Positions 1 through 10,599 of a stretch of DNA of 64,000 bases are shown here, in pieces (the stretch's first letter is position 1; each line of letters begins with the position of its first letter). The position numbers and the translations under genes are program-made. This DNA is from Carex sylvatica (Eukaryota; Streptophyta; Magnoliopsida; Poales; Cyperaceae): assembly GCA_964058845.1 (NCBI GenBank), contig CAXKVR010000009.1:181686-245685 (forward strand). Direction: 5' to 3'. Under the pieces are notes generated by a model. That model had not been told where the DNA came from. It worked only from the letters and a program-made list of their open reading frames with translations, and searched no databases.

Positions 1-370
1 ATTCGTTTACATATAATTCAAATTTACATATATACTTACAATTTATAATACTTTTGAAGGTGAAACTATTTCTCGTGACAACATTCAGTACATAATATAT
101 CATGCTACAATAATAGACCACTATCTGTGAGGGTAAAAATTTATTATTTCCAATAGTACACAAATAGAAAGTGCTATTGCTGATCATATCGGTATTACTG
201 ACAAGAGTATCCATGAAGATACCGCCAGCAAAAACCACTTTTAGCCTTGCATATAGTGACAGATTTTTGTAGTATCTCCATTTCATTATTAAGCACGTTA
301 GGTGTCCGATCCGCAAACGGCTACGATTGAAAGATGAAACTTTGAATTTAATCTCAGCCCTTCAATTACA
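1..370. repeat. partial copy of the alpha segmental repeat, no gene
   Basis: There is no coding signal. Bases about 40-120 resemble 24755-24800, with a shared stretch reading roughly 'acattca(g/a)tacataatata'. That marks this as the edge of a further diverged copy of the alpha segment found at 2800, 18600 and 24750. The rest is AT-rich and unassigned. Confidence 0.45.
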
Positions 371-1095
371 TAATTTATTTTCTTTTGATTAAATGTATTT
401 ATTTTATGTATAGAAGTCTACATTTAGTTAAAAAGATACTCACCACATGTGCTGCCACACGATACGTTACAATCAAAATTGAACAGACTTTGAAATTTAG
501 TGATATATTCCTTTCTTTCCATATTTCTCAACTTCAATTGACCAGACTCCACTTTCCATTTTTTTATTTCTTTGTTTCCTTAATTCTTCTCGTTTCTATA
601 TAGATCACAATGAATTTTTTTTTCTTATTTATCCTTCTTTGTTTCTATACATATTATTGTGGGCAATTTAGAATATATTTTCAATATAGAATATATCAAT
701 GTGTGTGTAGATATACATATATTCTAAATTAATTTGTCTTCTTTTGATTAAATGCATTTATTTTATGTATAAAAGTCTAAATTTAGTTAAAAACATACTC
801 AGTACATGTGCTGCCACACAATACGTTACAATTAAAATTGAACAGACTTTGAAATTTAGCAATATATTTCTTTCTTTCCATATTTCTCATCTTCAATTGA
901 GCAAACTCCACCTTCCATTTTCTTATTTCTTTGTTTCATTAATTCTTCTTTGTTTCTATACAGATCACAATGGAAATTATTTTTTTATTTCCTTATTTAT
1001 CTTTCTTTGTTTCTATACAAATTGTTGTGGGCAATTTAGAATATATTTCCAATATAGAATATATCAATGTGTATGTAAATATACATATATTCTAA
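371..1095. repeat. tandem duplication, two copies of a ~359-bp unit
   Basis: Bases about 371-730 are repeated head to tail at about 730-1095 with an offset of 359 bp. Shared landmarks are 'cttttgattaaatg' (382 and 741), 'tgtgctgccacac' and 'ttgaacagactttgaaattt'. The short open frames here are parallel artefacts of the two copies and not genes. Diverged relatives of the same stretch occur near 4500, 19460, 25880 and 49650, so the unit belongs to the alpha segment and was duplicated locally. Confidence 0.85.
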
Positions 1096-2390
1096 ATTGG
1101 AAACAAGGAAGAAAAATAATATAAATTGGAAACAAAGAAGAATATAAATTGGAACGTATGTGTGTATATATAATTCTCTTATAATGTGTGTGTGTGTATA
1201 TTCTATATATACACACATGATAACACTTTTTATTTATGTTTTTTTTATATCATATTATATGTTGATATTGAATTGTTGTACAATATTTGATATTAGATTC
1301 GAATCGAGCTATTATTTGATATCATTGGTACTTAAAAAATAAAGAATCATCACATCATCAAATTATTATCAAAGATCACGATTCAAGTTAATTAAAAATA
1401 CATAATCATATAAATTCTCTATTAACATGTCTCTTAAGTTTTGGATAATTTTTATTTTCATTGATATATTTTTTATAGAAAATATATATTTTTCTTATAA
1501 TATGCAATGTTATCAGAACCGAACCGGACATCGAACCGCTAAAGCTTCGGTTCAAGATTCGCTGGTCAGACCGATGATTTTACCAGTTCAATTGCTGATT
1601 TTTTTAAAATATATATAACTTATTATGATATTATCTCAATGGTGACTAATTGATATGATTTTTTACTACATTATCTGATGGTGACTATCAGATATTTCAT
1701 TAAAATATCACCTTATTGTTATCAGTGTACACCAGTACGAAGTAGCTCATTTGTTCATAAACCACAAAGTACCCAATCACAGTCAAAGCAACATTATAGT
1801 GCTCGTTAATTTGTTTTCATTGATTTACATTTTACTCCCCAAAAAAAAGAAAGCTAATTGGAGTCTAAAATGACCTTTTCTACCTTTCTCAATATCATGG
1901 CTTTGGGACTATTAAGAGTACAGATCAAATAGTTCATTTTAAAAAGAACACAAATAAATCTTTGTTTAATAAAGAACTAGATTTTGAACTTCTAATTCTG
2001 AATTTTTAGAACACTGATAATTTTATTTGGGAACCAACAACACAAATGCAAGCTTTGCTTCAGCTCTGTACACCATTTTACCTTCTACGACCTTTGTAAA
2101 TGCAATTCTGGTTTCGTTCAAAAATATACTCACAGGTATTTGATTGAGAGAGAAACATGTATAGATTTATTACTACACAATTAGACAAAATAATTGGCAA
2201 CTCTACCACTCTCATCTAAATGTTATTTTAATTTGAGCATTTCATCGAACACCTTTAATGCATTCATCTATCCAATACAATCATCTCAAAAATTCGAACT
2301 TTTCAAGTGCATGGACTACAAATTCGAATTAAATGATCAAATGGGAATACTTACAGTATCTAATGCAAGTTCTTGGATGATTTCGTTTCA
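1096..2390. other. AT-rich intergenic, no gene seen
   Basis: It holds a short TG/TA microsatellite (about 1155-1220) and a small GC-richer patch at about 1517-1600 with repeated 'gaaccg/ggttc' words, probably the end of a degraded repeat. I find no supported coding region. Confidence 0.5.
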
Positions 2391-2767
2391 ATTTTATGCC
2401 TTCAAAAATTAGAAGGTCCTTGAGCCTATGTGCAATATACCACAAGAAATACCAAGAGATTGAAGGAGGAAGCCTGTTTGAAGGAGAGAAGAGAGCAAAT
2501 TTCATATTTATTTCCATCTCAGCGTGTGGAGAAAAGGCAGGAAATAGAGAATCCAGCGAAATTGGAAGATTTGCAAAATTATCGCTTCTGCAAGAGAAAG
2601 AATCTAGCGAAATAGGATGAACCGTGGTTTAATCCAGTTTTCTCTAGCGAATTTTTGACATGAACCGGCCGATAAAATCGCTTTTAACCGATACAACAAC
2701 AGAAGCGGTAATTGAAAGGAACTACATTAGAAGAAATTCATTAAAATATTAGCGAAATAGGATGTGT
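2391..2767. repeat. repeat mosaic resembling the MULE-relic terminus
   Basis: The stretch around 2485-2515 ('agcaaatttcatatttat') closely resembles 6935-6955 inside the terminal part of the MULE relic at 5239-7177, and both are followed by AGCG-rich sequence. The word 'agcgaaataggatg' occurs at about 2607 and again at about 2751. A 30-bp direct repeat lies at 2720-2749 and 2841-2870. This looks like a recombined repeat junction and not a gene. Confidence 0.4.
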
Positions 2768-2797
2768 CTCCGTTGCAACGTACGGGCATGATACTAG
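2768..2797 (+). mobile_element. Helitron-like 3' terminus
   Basis: The sequence CTCCGTTGCAACGTACGGG can form a GC-rich hairpin (CCGT/ACGG arms around TTGCAACG-type sequence). It is followed about nine bases later by CTAG and then T. Hairpin plus CTRR followed by T is the known 3' end of plant Helitrons. Related ends occur near 5063, 19806, 40866 and 50142, and in reverse near 37205. The matching 5' TC end was not located. Confidence 0.55.
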
Positions 2798-2799
2798 TA

Positions 2800-5238
2800 T
2801 ATATTGAATAATGCATATTGATTTATGTTCAAAATTTCAAAACTACATTAGAAGAAATTCATTAAAATATACATATGTGAGTGTTATATATATTATTGCC
2901 TGAAAAAAAAAAACTCGAGCACCTAACTTAAAAAAAGAAAAAGAAAAACAGATATGTAATAACATGGCCAAGAATATTAATGGTATTGTCGGATCTATTA
3001 AAATCAACTGTGATAACTATTCTTCTTACGTTACGTTGTACATATATTATTTTTGACAAAATTCATATTTATCCTGCATAAATATAATCTTAATTTTGTG
3101 GATGTTAATTAAGATCCATTTTTTTCACAGGTTCAACTGAAAAATGCATTATATTATATATATGTCAAGGTTCATAAAACTTCTTTCTTCTTTTTGGTTT
3201 GAAATAATAAGGACTCGTATATTGTTTTTATGTTATTTGATGAAATAATAAATTGAATCTGTTTACTCTTTACTGACGAAGTCATCTCTAATTTTTTTTC
3301 AACTAATGCAAGTCATATTTATCCTTACTTTGAAATATTTTCTGGACAACTTTGAAATTACACTATATTTGTTTTCCGTACTCCTTTTTATTTGTAATAA
3401 TATTAAATTACTTATATATTAAAAAATCAAAACCATGTATCATTATAGTTAAAATCTCCATAAATTTACAAAAATTATTTTGACTTATATTTTATTCAAG
3501 TACGCATTTGAAGAAATAGTACCTACGCATGAAAAAAAATTAAAAAAAATTGAATTCCAATTTTATAGGGGAAAACAAATTAATAAACATGTTTCCTTGC
3601 TTGCCACATAAAATCCTTTCACAGAATATTGCATCCCGTGACCTTATATAATTACTGTACTTGCAGTGCTTAATATATAATTAGATATTTTCTGTCTATA
3701 TTGGATATTTTCCCGCGTATAATTGGAGTCAATATTTCCGTATGGCATGTGGTGTGTACAACTTCCTGTAATGGGTTGTTGCATCAGAAATGATTCATGC
3801 GATTCACAACTGTACACAGCAATTCTCAAATCGAAATTGCAACTGCAGATCCGGATTCAATTGACTTGCAATTGTTAGAAGAACCAAAACATTACAGCTA
3901 CTGTATACATTTTTCTTATTAATACAAAATCTTGCCGACATTAATTAATGCCGACAACCCTGAAAAAAAAAACAATACAGTTGGCCATTTGAAGAATCTC
4001 AATTATTATATACACATCTCCAATCCAACAATTAAAAGTAATTGTTAAACAGCAGTTATAAAAATTTTAGAGTTGGATTAAAAGTAATTGTTAAACAGCA
4101 GTTATAAAAATTTTAGAAATTAATTTGCTGCATTGATGTAATTAAATTAAATTGCTTTCTTTATCTACATCAGTGCATCTTTCTTTTTTTTATTAGAGAG
4201 AGCACTAAAAAAGATTTTGAGCCAATCAATTAGACAGTGTGTCATTAAACAAATGTTTTCTTATAAAGTATTTTTTTTTTGCTAATTTAGCAATTGTAAT
4301 ACATTCCAGCAATTATGTTAGCAATTAACACATCAAATTAGCAATCTTAAAATAATTACAATTGTAGATGCTTAACTTTGGAATCCATATGATGATATTA
4401 AATACCATTGTAAATTATTTGCATGCATAATTTTCATTGTAAATTGTTTTGATCTATCGAAAATTATAATTAAAAGATAAAATTTGAGATTAAATATCAA
4501 CCTTTCAATCAAATAGTATGTCTCCTTTTGATTCCATACTTTTAAAATTTTTTTTTTTATATATAGAAGTCTAAATTCTTTTATACACGTACTCGCCATA
4601 GTTATTACTCACGACATATTTAGAATTAAAATTGAATTAATATAATATATATTGACGTCTTATTTTGTATGGTTAGAATTGAAACTGAATTAATATAATA
4701 TATATATATACTACTACAAACTTTCTACTAAAAGAGAATAAAAAAATATTTCACTACAAAATTATAGTACTTTAAAGAAAGTACCAACTAAAGCGCATAT
4801 CCACTGCTATTATTTTGTTATCCTTATAGCTAGGTAATATAAATTCCTGTAAACATATCCACTGCTATTCTTTGTCAAACATAATCTCAATGTAAAAAAA
4901 AAAAAAATTAATTTGGTTAACTTGCTACAAAATTATACAAAAGATTTACTAAACAGTTAAATTTTACCACCTATTATATCAATATCTTATCGAAAGAGTT
5001 AATATTTTTTTTCTCTTATAATATATTCTCATTGCAAACACACCAATATGATACCAGTAATTAACTTCTTACAATATTAATTTAAATAATAAATATTTAA
5101 TATGATGTCTATATCTATGGCATAAAATTCCAGAGGAATTTACGAACAGGAAAAATTCCATAGTTTAATGTGTGGTTTCAATCATTTTTTTACTCCTTAT
5201 TGTTTGTTAAAATCAGAGTATAGTGATGTCCCAAAGCT
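2800..5238. repeat. segmental repeat alpha, copy in unit 1
   Basis: Non-coding AT-rich DNA, alignable by eye with about 18600-19985 (unit 2) and 24780-26060 (unit 3). Shared markers are the 'cttatatattaaaaaatcaaaa' type stretch at about 3410, the 'cacataaaatcctttcacagaat' type stretch at about 3604, a run of 'cttgcaattgttagaa' at about 3864, and 'cagagtatagtgatgt' at about 5213. Near 5040-5066 it carries a degenerate Helitron-like end ('gataccagtaatt') matching the clearer ends at 19806 and 40866. A local duplication 'gttaaacagcagttataaaaattttaga' spans about 4040-4118. Confidence 0.7.
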
Positions 5239-7177
5239 GCCAATTTTTTTATTAATAACATGTTGAGAACAAAATCAATTCAAACATTGATCGGTAGATT
5301 TATCCTATGTGAGATGTGGATCATGGAAAACATATTTAATTCCCAGGTGTTTATTCGAAATGACACAAAAGAATCTTTCATTTTCAATGAAATCAAATCG
5401 CAACCATCTCATAAAAAAAACTCCAGCTTTCTGCACTTTTTTCTCCAAAATTCTAAAAGCCAAATGTATCGATTGGTTTTATGCATCGTACGCACATGCC
5501 ATCAGCAACTAACTGTAGTACCGTCCCAGCATGTAACAAGCATCAATATTAATTACTGAACTGAGGAATGATATCATCGCAATACCCATGTGCCAATGAC
5601 GCTATCTTGAAATGCCTATCAAATGAGCTATCACTTAGGGTCGAGGTTACACAATACTTGCTTCCTAGATTGTTTTCTTTATGGCTTTCAAGAGCAGAAT
5701 AAACAAGTTTAGAATTCTCCCAATTAACTTCCAAACAGGTTTGCAATAGCAAACTCACCACCTCACCATAACTTGTTGTACTTGGGAGTGACATTTTAGT
5801 ATGTTGCTTTGACAACATATCAAATGTGGTTTATAGTCGCACATTCTCATGGTGTTATCAATGGCACCAACAACCATCTCTATTGTAAACTAACAATAAT
5901 CAGTACGTGAGGGCAGCACGTGAGGGCAGTAGCTTACATGCATCAAGATATATTTGCTTTCTTGTTGATAATTTAAAATTCTAAAAGATAGTAAGGCTTC
6001 GCTGCTAACTTGAATTTTCACTTACTATCCCTCCACACTTCAACAAAACATTGAGGTTCGCTATATTTCACCTTACACTCAAACTTGTTAATGAGATGAA
6101 ACTCATTGACTGCTGCCCTTAGAGCCTCTTTCAACTCATATATTTTGCCTACTGCCAATAGATCATCAAATGTTCTCTCTGTGCCCAAAAAACAGACATC
6201 CTCTACCTGGAAAGCTGTTGTATTATTGAAACTATCAATGATATGTACAGCTAGTGAACGGGTACCGTGATCGGCGGAACCATGACTATGACTGTGACTG
6301 TGACAATTGTGATTGTCTGGTCAGTCGAACATCATCATCAGAACTTATTGACTCATCAGAGAGCATCTCATCCACGCTCCCCAAACTGCCATCATCAATT
6401 GCATCCACCGAATAATCATGTACCGGTACTGATTTACGGACCCGAATGGTTTTGAGTTGAGTTATGGGTTCACGGATACAACATGTCCTAGGTAACCTTT
6501 GTTTGAAGGATGACACAATATTTAAAATTATTTTCCAGATGGCTGGTATGTTAGCGGGACCAATTGAGTTGTCCCGTTGGCCATATATCTCGCTCCATAT
6601 TGAACCGTGCTTTAATTTTCATACATGCTTCACGTATACCCAATCTATTTATAAATCTCATTCTGAATATAGTCAAATGTACAGTTCACATTTACTAGAA
6701 ATGAATATCAAGAACATGTAGTATAAAAAATACTATCATCATTGTACTGGATTTCTCCATCAAGAAACAATTCTATACAAATATTTTTTTATTTTAATTG
6801 GCAAGGATAACAAACTACAATTTTAAAATAATAATCCTATAAACATTTATAACATAAATATTAAAAAAACTTAAAGAGGGCAGAAGGTTTGAGATTTTCT
6901 CTTCTGACTCCCATAATGGTGTGAGACAGAAGAGAGAAAATTTCATATTTATAGGCAGAAGGCAATAACGGTATTTCCACTGGGAAATCGAGCGGAAACT
7001 CCAAAACCGCTAGATTATCCAGCGGAAAGGAGATTTTCAACTCTGTAGAATAATCCAACGGAATTCAGAGAATTTTTGATGAATTATACAATGAATTACT
7101 TTCTGAATTTTGTTGAAAACTGGAGGAATTTTTTTAAATTGGATTATTAATTTATTTGGTTATTAATAAAATTCGGC
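5239..7177 (-). mobile_element. degenerate Mutator-like element (MULE relic)
   Basis: This block interrupts the alpha-to-beta sequence that is continuous in unit 3 at about 40975-41000 (empty site 'cccaaaatctgtat'). In unit 1 the left side ends 'cccaaagctg' and the right side resumes 'aaaatctgtat', consistent with a mutated target duplication. The ends form a short imperfect inverted repeat: GCCAATTTTT..ATTAATAAC on the left, and GCCGAATTTTATTAATAAC when the right end is read in reverse. The element encodes a broken MURA-type transposase on the minus strand. Bases 6870-7080 are non-coding terminal sequence with AGCGGAAA words. Confidence 0.7.
5258..6516 (-). pseudogene. MULE transposase (MURA-type) pseudogene
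   Basis: Read on the minus strand, coding blocks in shifting frames follow the order of MULE transposases. 6516-6286 is an acidic linker (residues like VDEMLSDESISSDDDV). 6260-6020 is an N-terminal MuDR-like stretch ending ..QCFVEVWRDSK. 5818-5549 is a 90-codon open frame with SYGEVVSLLLQTCLEVNWENS. 5548-5490 reads INIDACYMLGRYYS, where the first catalytic Asp of the DDE/MULE domain is expected. Near 5390-5280 comes MRWLR..FFCVISNKHLGIKYVF, where the second catalytic Asp is replaced by Asn. The intact transposase at 32647-35458 shows the same blocks (SIDACFLSGRYKG, MRWLRQ, VVSDRHLGIRKVF). Several stops and frameshifts, the Asp-to-Asn change and loss of the C-terminal SWIM zinc finger make it non-functional. 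Confidence 0.85.
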
Positions 7178-7593
7178 AAAATCTGTATTCCGTTTAAATA
7201 GATAAATTTAATAGTTATACCAAATAGTTCAGGTAAGATTCGTATACTTTTGAACCGTTTAATTAAGTCTATAATAGATGATCACTGCATCTTTACGAAG
7301 ATGACATACATGATTCATACATTGTAGAAGTATATATATTTTCAAATAACGCGCACACTGACGAAGTTGATAACTAATTGGCCACAAAGCAATACATGCA
7401 AAACCTTAATTTCATTCTCTAATAGTTTCTAGATAACCTATATCGTACTACAAGGAAATCAAATAGTAACACCTGATTAGATGACTCCAGGGGACACTAG
7501 AGACAAAAATCCCTACATTCTTCGCCAGATGTTGATTTCACCAAAACCCTTTTTCACATGGCAAGTTCTTGTCATTACTCATTCCCAATTGTC
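7178..7593 (+). promoter_or_regulatory. HyPRP upstream region, beta segment copy 1
   Basis: This region precedes the HyPRP gene and is shared with 40960-41540. Conserved stretches include 'taccaaatagttcaggtaagatt', 'atagatgatcactgcatctt' (7273 and 41094) and 'ttttcacatggcaagttctt' (7551). Part of it (7200-7475) is also found in unit 2 at about 19990-20186, ending 'gtaacacctgattaga'. It is longer than a core promoter and was retained in three copies. That may reflect only duplication age and not regulation. Confidence 0.5.
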
Positions 7594-7600
7594 TATAAAT
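7594..7600 (+). promoter_or_regulatory. TATA box of HyPRP copy 1
   Basis: TATAAAT lies 96 bp before the ATG, in a stretch conserved with the second gene (tataaa at 41537-41542, 89 bp before its ATG). The leader that follows has 'ccaaaccctaatcacccaaa' in both copies. Confidence 0.7.
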
Positions 7601-7689
7601 CAGCACAAATACAATACCTTCATCCTCACCCTATACCAAACCCTAATCACCCAAAGCCACACTCTTCTAATTGGTTAAATATTTTAACA

Positions 7690-8145
7690 ATGGCATCCAA
7701 AGCCACACTCTTCGCTGCGGTTAACCTTCTTTTCTTTGTCCTTGCCAATGCCAAATGTGCCACGCCACCGCCAGCAACTCCACCACCCTCACCACCACCT
7801 CCACCGCCACCGCCACCAAAGAGCAGTTGCCCGACGCCACCTGCGACACCACCCACTACGCCACCGGCGACACCACCATCATCTAACAATTGCCCAATTG
7901 ATGCACTAAAGCTAGGTGCTTGTGCCGATGTGCTAGGTTTGCTCAAGGGCATAAACATCGGTACCGTGCCGACAAGCTCTTGCTGCTCCCTGCTCGGGGG
8001 CTTGGTAGATCTCGAGGCAGCTGTCTGCCTGTGCACGGCTCTTAAAGCAAATATTTTGGGCATCAATCTAAACCTGCCTATAAACCTTAGCCTTGTGCTC
8101 AACTACTGTGGCAAGGATGTTCCCTCCGGCTACCAATGCTCTTAA
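7690..8145 (+). CDS. hybrid proline-rich protein (8-cysteine motif), copy 1
   Basis: Single-exon gene of 151 aa. The start ATG is chosen at 7690 because the signal peptide begins there and the same start context is conserved in the paralogue; the open frame runs 44 codons further upstream. Residues 1-21 are a signal peptide ([21 protein letters not shown]). Residues about 22-65 are a Pro-rich linker of TPP and PPP units with one KSSCPT motif. The remainder is the 8-cysteine domain with order C..C..CC..CxC..C..C, including [19 protein letters not shown] and the usual hydrophobic end. This is the DC2.15/pEARLI1/AIR1 group of HyPRPs, secreted cell-wall proteins with a lipid-transfer-like fold, linked in various plants to cell elongation and to stress or defence responses. 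The exact role here is unknown. The frame is intact and the gene is probably functional. A polyadenylation-like AATAAAATAAAA lies at about 8253. Confidence 0.93.
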   Translation: MASKATLFAAVNLLFFVLANAKCATPPPATPPPSPPPPPPPPPKSSCPTPPATPPTTPPATPPSSNNCPIDALKLGACADVLGLLKGINIGTVPTSSCCSLLGGLVDLEAAVCLCTALKANILGINLNLPINLSLVLNYCGKDVPSGYQCS

Positions 8146-8810
8146 ATTTTAGCAGGTTCCCTCCGTCTACGAACGCATGTTTTGTGATTGTTTGGGTGCA
8201 TTTACGTGAGTTTGTTTGTTTTTTAAAATCATGGCAGAGGCTGCCAGTTGCATTAAATAAAATAAAAGGTTCGCAATCATGGGTTAATTACTAAGTGCTT
8301 CTCAGTTATAGCTTGGAAGGCATTTGCAGTGATCTGCATGCACTACTTGTTCTAGCTTGGTTTGGGTGAAAATTTGTAAGATTATAAATTTGGTTGGTAG
8401 CTATATATCGTGAGATTTTTATTTGATTCTGTTCAATCATTTTTTGTGAGTATTTATGTAATTTTCTCATAGTTCGTGTATGTCATTGCTCCGGCTTTCA
8501 AAAAACTTTAGTGAACTGCATTAGTCTAGACCATTAGCTATTTTTTATTCACAAAATAATTATCAAAGGAAATGGCCTAGTATGATGGTCCCAATATGCA
8601 CTCGATCGGTACTGACATCCAGATGTTCCTTCGTATTTGTTATCAATAGATATTTATTTGTATAGTAAAACATAAACTACATATTTTTTGTTACTATCAG
8701 TTATTTTAAAAATAATTATTATTTGTACTCGTAAAATATCAGGTTTGATAACATCTTCGTCGTTAATATTTATATATTAATCATTACGTAACAAACAAAC
8801 AATTATAATT
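8146..8810. repeat. beta segment 3' flank, copy 1
   Basis: 3' UTR and downstream DNA shared with 42163-42790. Matching stretches include 'ttgggtgcatttacgt', 'ggcctagtatgatggtccca' (8573 and 42588) and 'ggtttgataacatcttc' (8741 and 42719). Similarity fades after about 8810, marking the edge of the duplicated block. Confidence 0.7.
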
Positions 8811-9903
8811 TATTAATAATAAGTGAACAATTAGATAGCTAGATAGTAGCAGTGGGCGTATAATTAAAGTTTCCCGTTGGCAAACACTGCACAGTGTTTC
8901 GAACACCACACGGATATTCCATTTTCCCCTCTACATTTTGAAGCCGATGATATTCTTGATCCATAGTTATCTTGATACGACTCGTCTAAATCTAGAGATA
9001 AAACATGTTGGTTATTAAAGTTTAAAAAAATAAAGAGAGAAAAGGAATATGACTGAATAAAGAGAAAAAAATAAGATCTTATCCGCCCTCTTCATTTTTC
9101 TCTTTTATCTCAAAGTGTGGAGGTTTAGGTTATCAATGATATCCAAGTTCATCTTCTCAAGCATCTATAAAATGAGCTCAGACACAACTGATAACTTAAA
9201 TTTGGACTTCACATCAGAATTGCTTGATTGTTTTAAGTAGGCCATTCCGCCATAGAACTTGAATAGTTGAGCTCTTCACTTCTCTATAGTTGGCCTTCGA
9301 GGTTCAGTAACCCATTTGCAAATTAAAAGGGCTAATGAGCCACAAAGTTCAACTAGGAAAATGATTTGGCTCAAATATTTAGTAGGTCAAATGTGCGAAT
9401 GACTGTCCTCCTCTTCATTTTTGTCCATCAATTCAATAACTAGTATTATCTTTTTTTTTATGACAGTTTGTTGTTTGTTAAATTTGTATAAATAATAGCC
9501 CTTCAAATCTATTTGAATATTTTTTTTCAAATGTCTATGAAGCTTATGTTATGATTCTTTAATGGCTAGCAAACATGCAAATGAATTTTTATTCTAATAT
9601 AAATATATCAAAACACGGTTCCGAACGAAATAACAGTATATTCCATGTGAATTAGGATTTTCGTTTTTTAGTGCCTCTTTGTAAATTTTAAATGGTATGA
9701 TTTGTGAAGCGTGTTTCTTAACCGTGAAGAAATTGTCCCTAAGATTTTACGGTTTTTTGTGACTCTTCAAATGCATGATTTAATTCTCACCTCCTTCACG
9801 TCTAATCAAAATACTCTCACTCCTTTCTTTCTTTTTCCTTCACTTCACTCTCTCTTAGAGTTTTGTCTAATCAAATCTCCTTTTTTCTCTTGCTTCGGTG
9901 ACA
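8811..9903. other. intergenic, no gene seen
   Basis: AT-rich sequence with no frame I can support. The 67-codon frame near 9711 overlaps the presumed leader of the F-box fragment that follows. It shows no recognisable domain. Confidence 0.4.
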
Positions 9904-10127
9904 ATGAGTACTGATTCAGACTTTATAAGCAACTTGCCCAATCCGATACTTCCCATAATCTTTGAACTGATTGAGCCCAAGAAGGCGGTGCGGAGGTGCG
10001 CGCTATGAAAGCAGTGGCAGCACCTCTGGACCTTTTTACCCTTCCTTGAAGGCGATGGCTACTTTCCTTGGTAGGCTTACCGATGTTGAGCGTCTGGAGC
10101 TACATTTCAAGTTTGGAGGGCACCAGG
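9904..10127 (+). pseudogene. F-box (FBD/LRR type) pseudogene fragment
   Basis: From ATG 9904 the frame reads FISNLPNPILPIIFELIEPK then KAVRRCAL, a stop (TGA), then QWQHLW. This is a clear F-box helix set, with the family pattern xLPDxILxxILSFLPTKxAVRTCVLSKRWRxLW. The stop sits where Ser or Arg is expected. After a frame change the sequence reads VERLELHFKF, matching the start of the LRR region of F-box/FBD proteins, and ends at a donor-like GTATGT (10128). No further exons were found; a LINE lies downstream. F-box proteins of this kind are substrate receptors of SCF ubiquitin ligases. This copy is dead. Confidence 0.8.
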
Positions 10128-10599
10128 TATGTAATTTCAATGAAAGGTAAATTCAATATTCCTGATTTTAATTGGTTCTAACGTTGTGCATTTTTACATT
10201 TTTTGCTTTTCAAGGAAATGCTTCTACTGGTTGTTTTGTGGGTACAACAGATATTTCATAAGCTAGATAACGCCATTGTTTTAACTCTTTGTTCGTCTTT
10301 ATGAATTCAAACGGTAAAATGGATCATGCAGAGTTTACTAAACTTGAAGAGGCTCATAGTAATTCAACAACACAGATGTGTAACTTTTTTACCAAAATAG
10401 TACTACTTTTTTTTTACTTGCAATAAAGGATGAAAAAACCTGCATTACATATATAATAACTAACAAGTAATAAAAAACCTACTTCAATTCTTGGATGGTT
10501 ATATAAAGATATCGTTCGTTATTATTTGGTTATTGTTTGTAGAGTTGGTTTTGTATAATAATTGACTCCTCAACGGAGATTGAGATCAATTGGTGGAGA

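Noticed and set aside
385..1124. Two similar frames of 72 and 126 codons looking like a tandem gene pair
   Set aside because: Similarity comes from the 359-bp DNA duplication; composition is AT-driven and the frame ends differ.
1517..1600. Possible tRNA-like or repeat patch with GAACCG words
   Set aside because: No cloverleaf could be formed with a proper T-loop and acceptor stem.
7647..8102. 151-codon minus-strand frame opposite HyPRP copy 1 (and 177 codons opposite copy 2)
   Set aside because: Shadow of the Pro-rich and 8-cysteine coding sequence, which has clear signal peptide, cysteine pattern and promoter on the plus strand.
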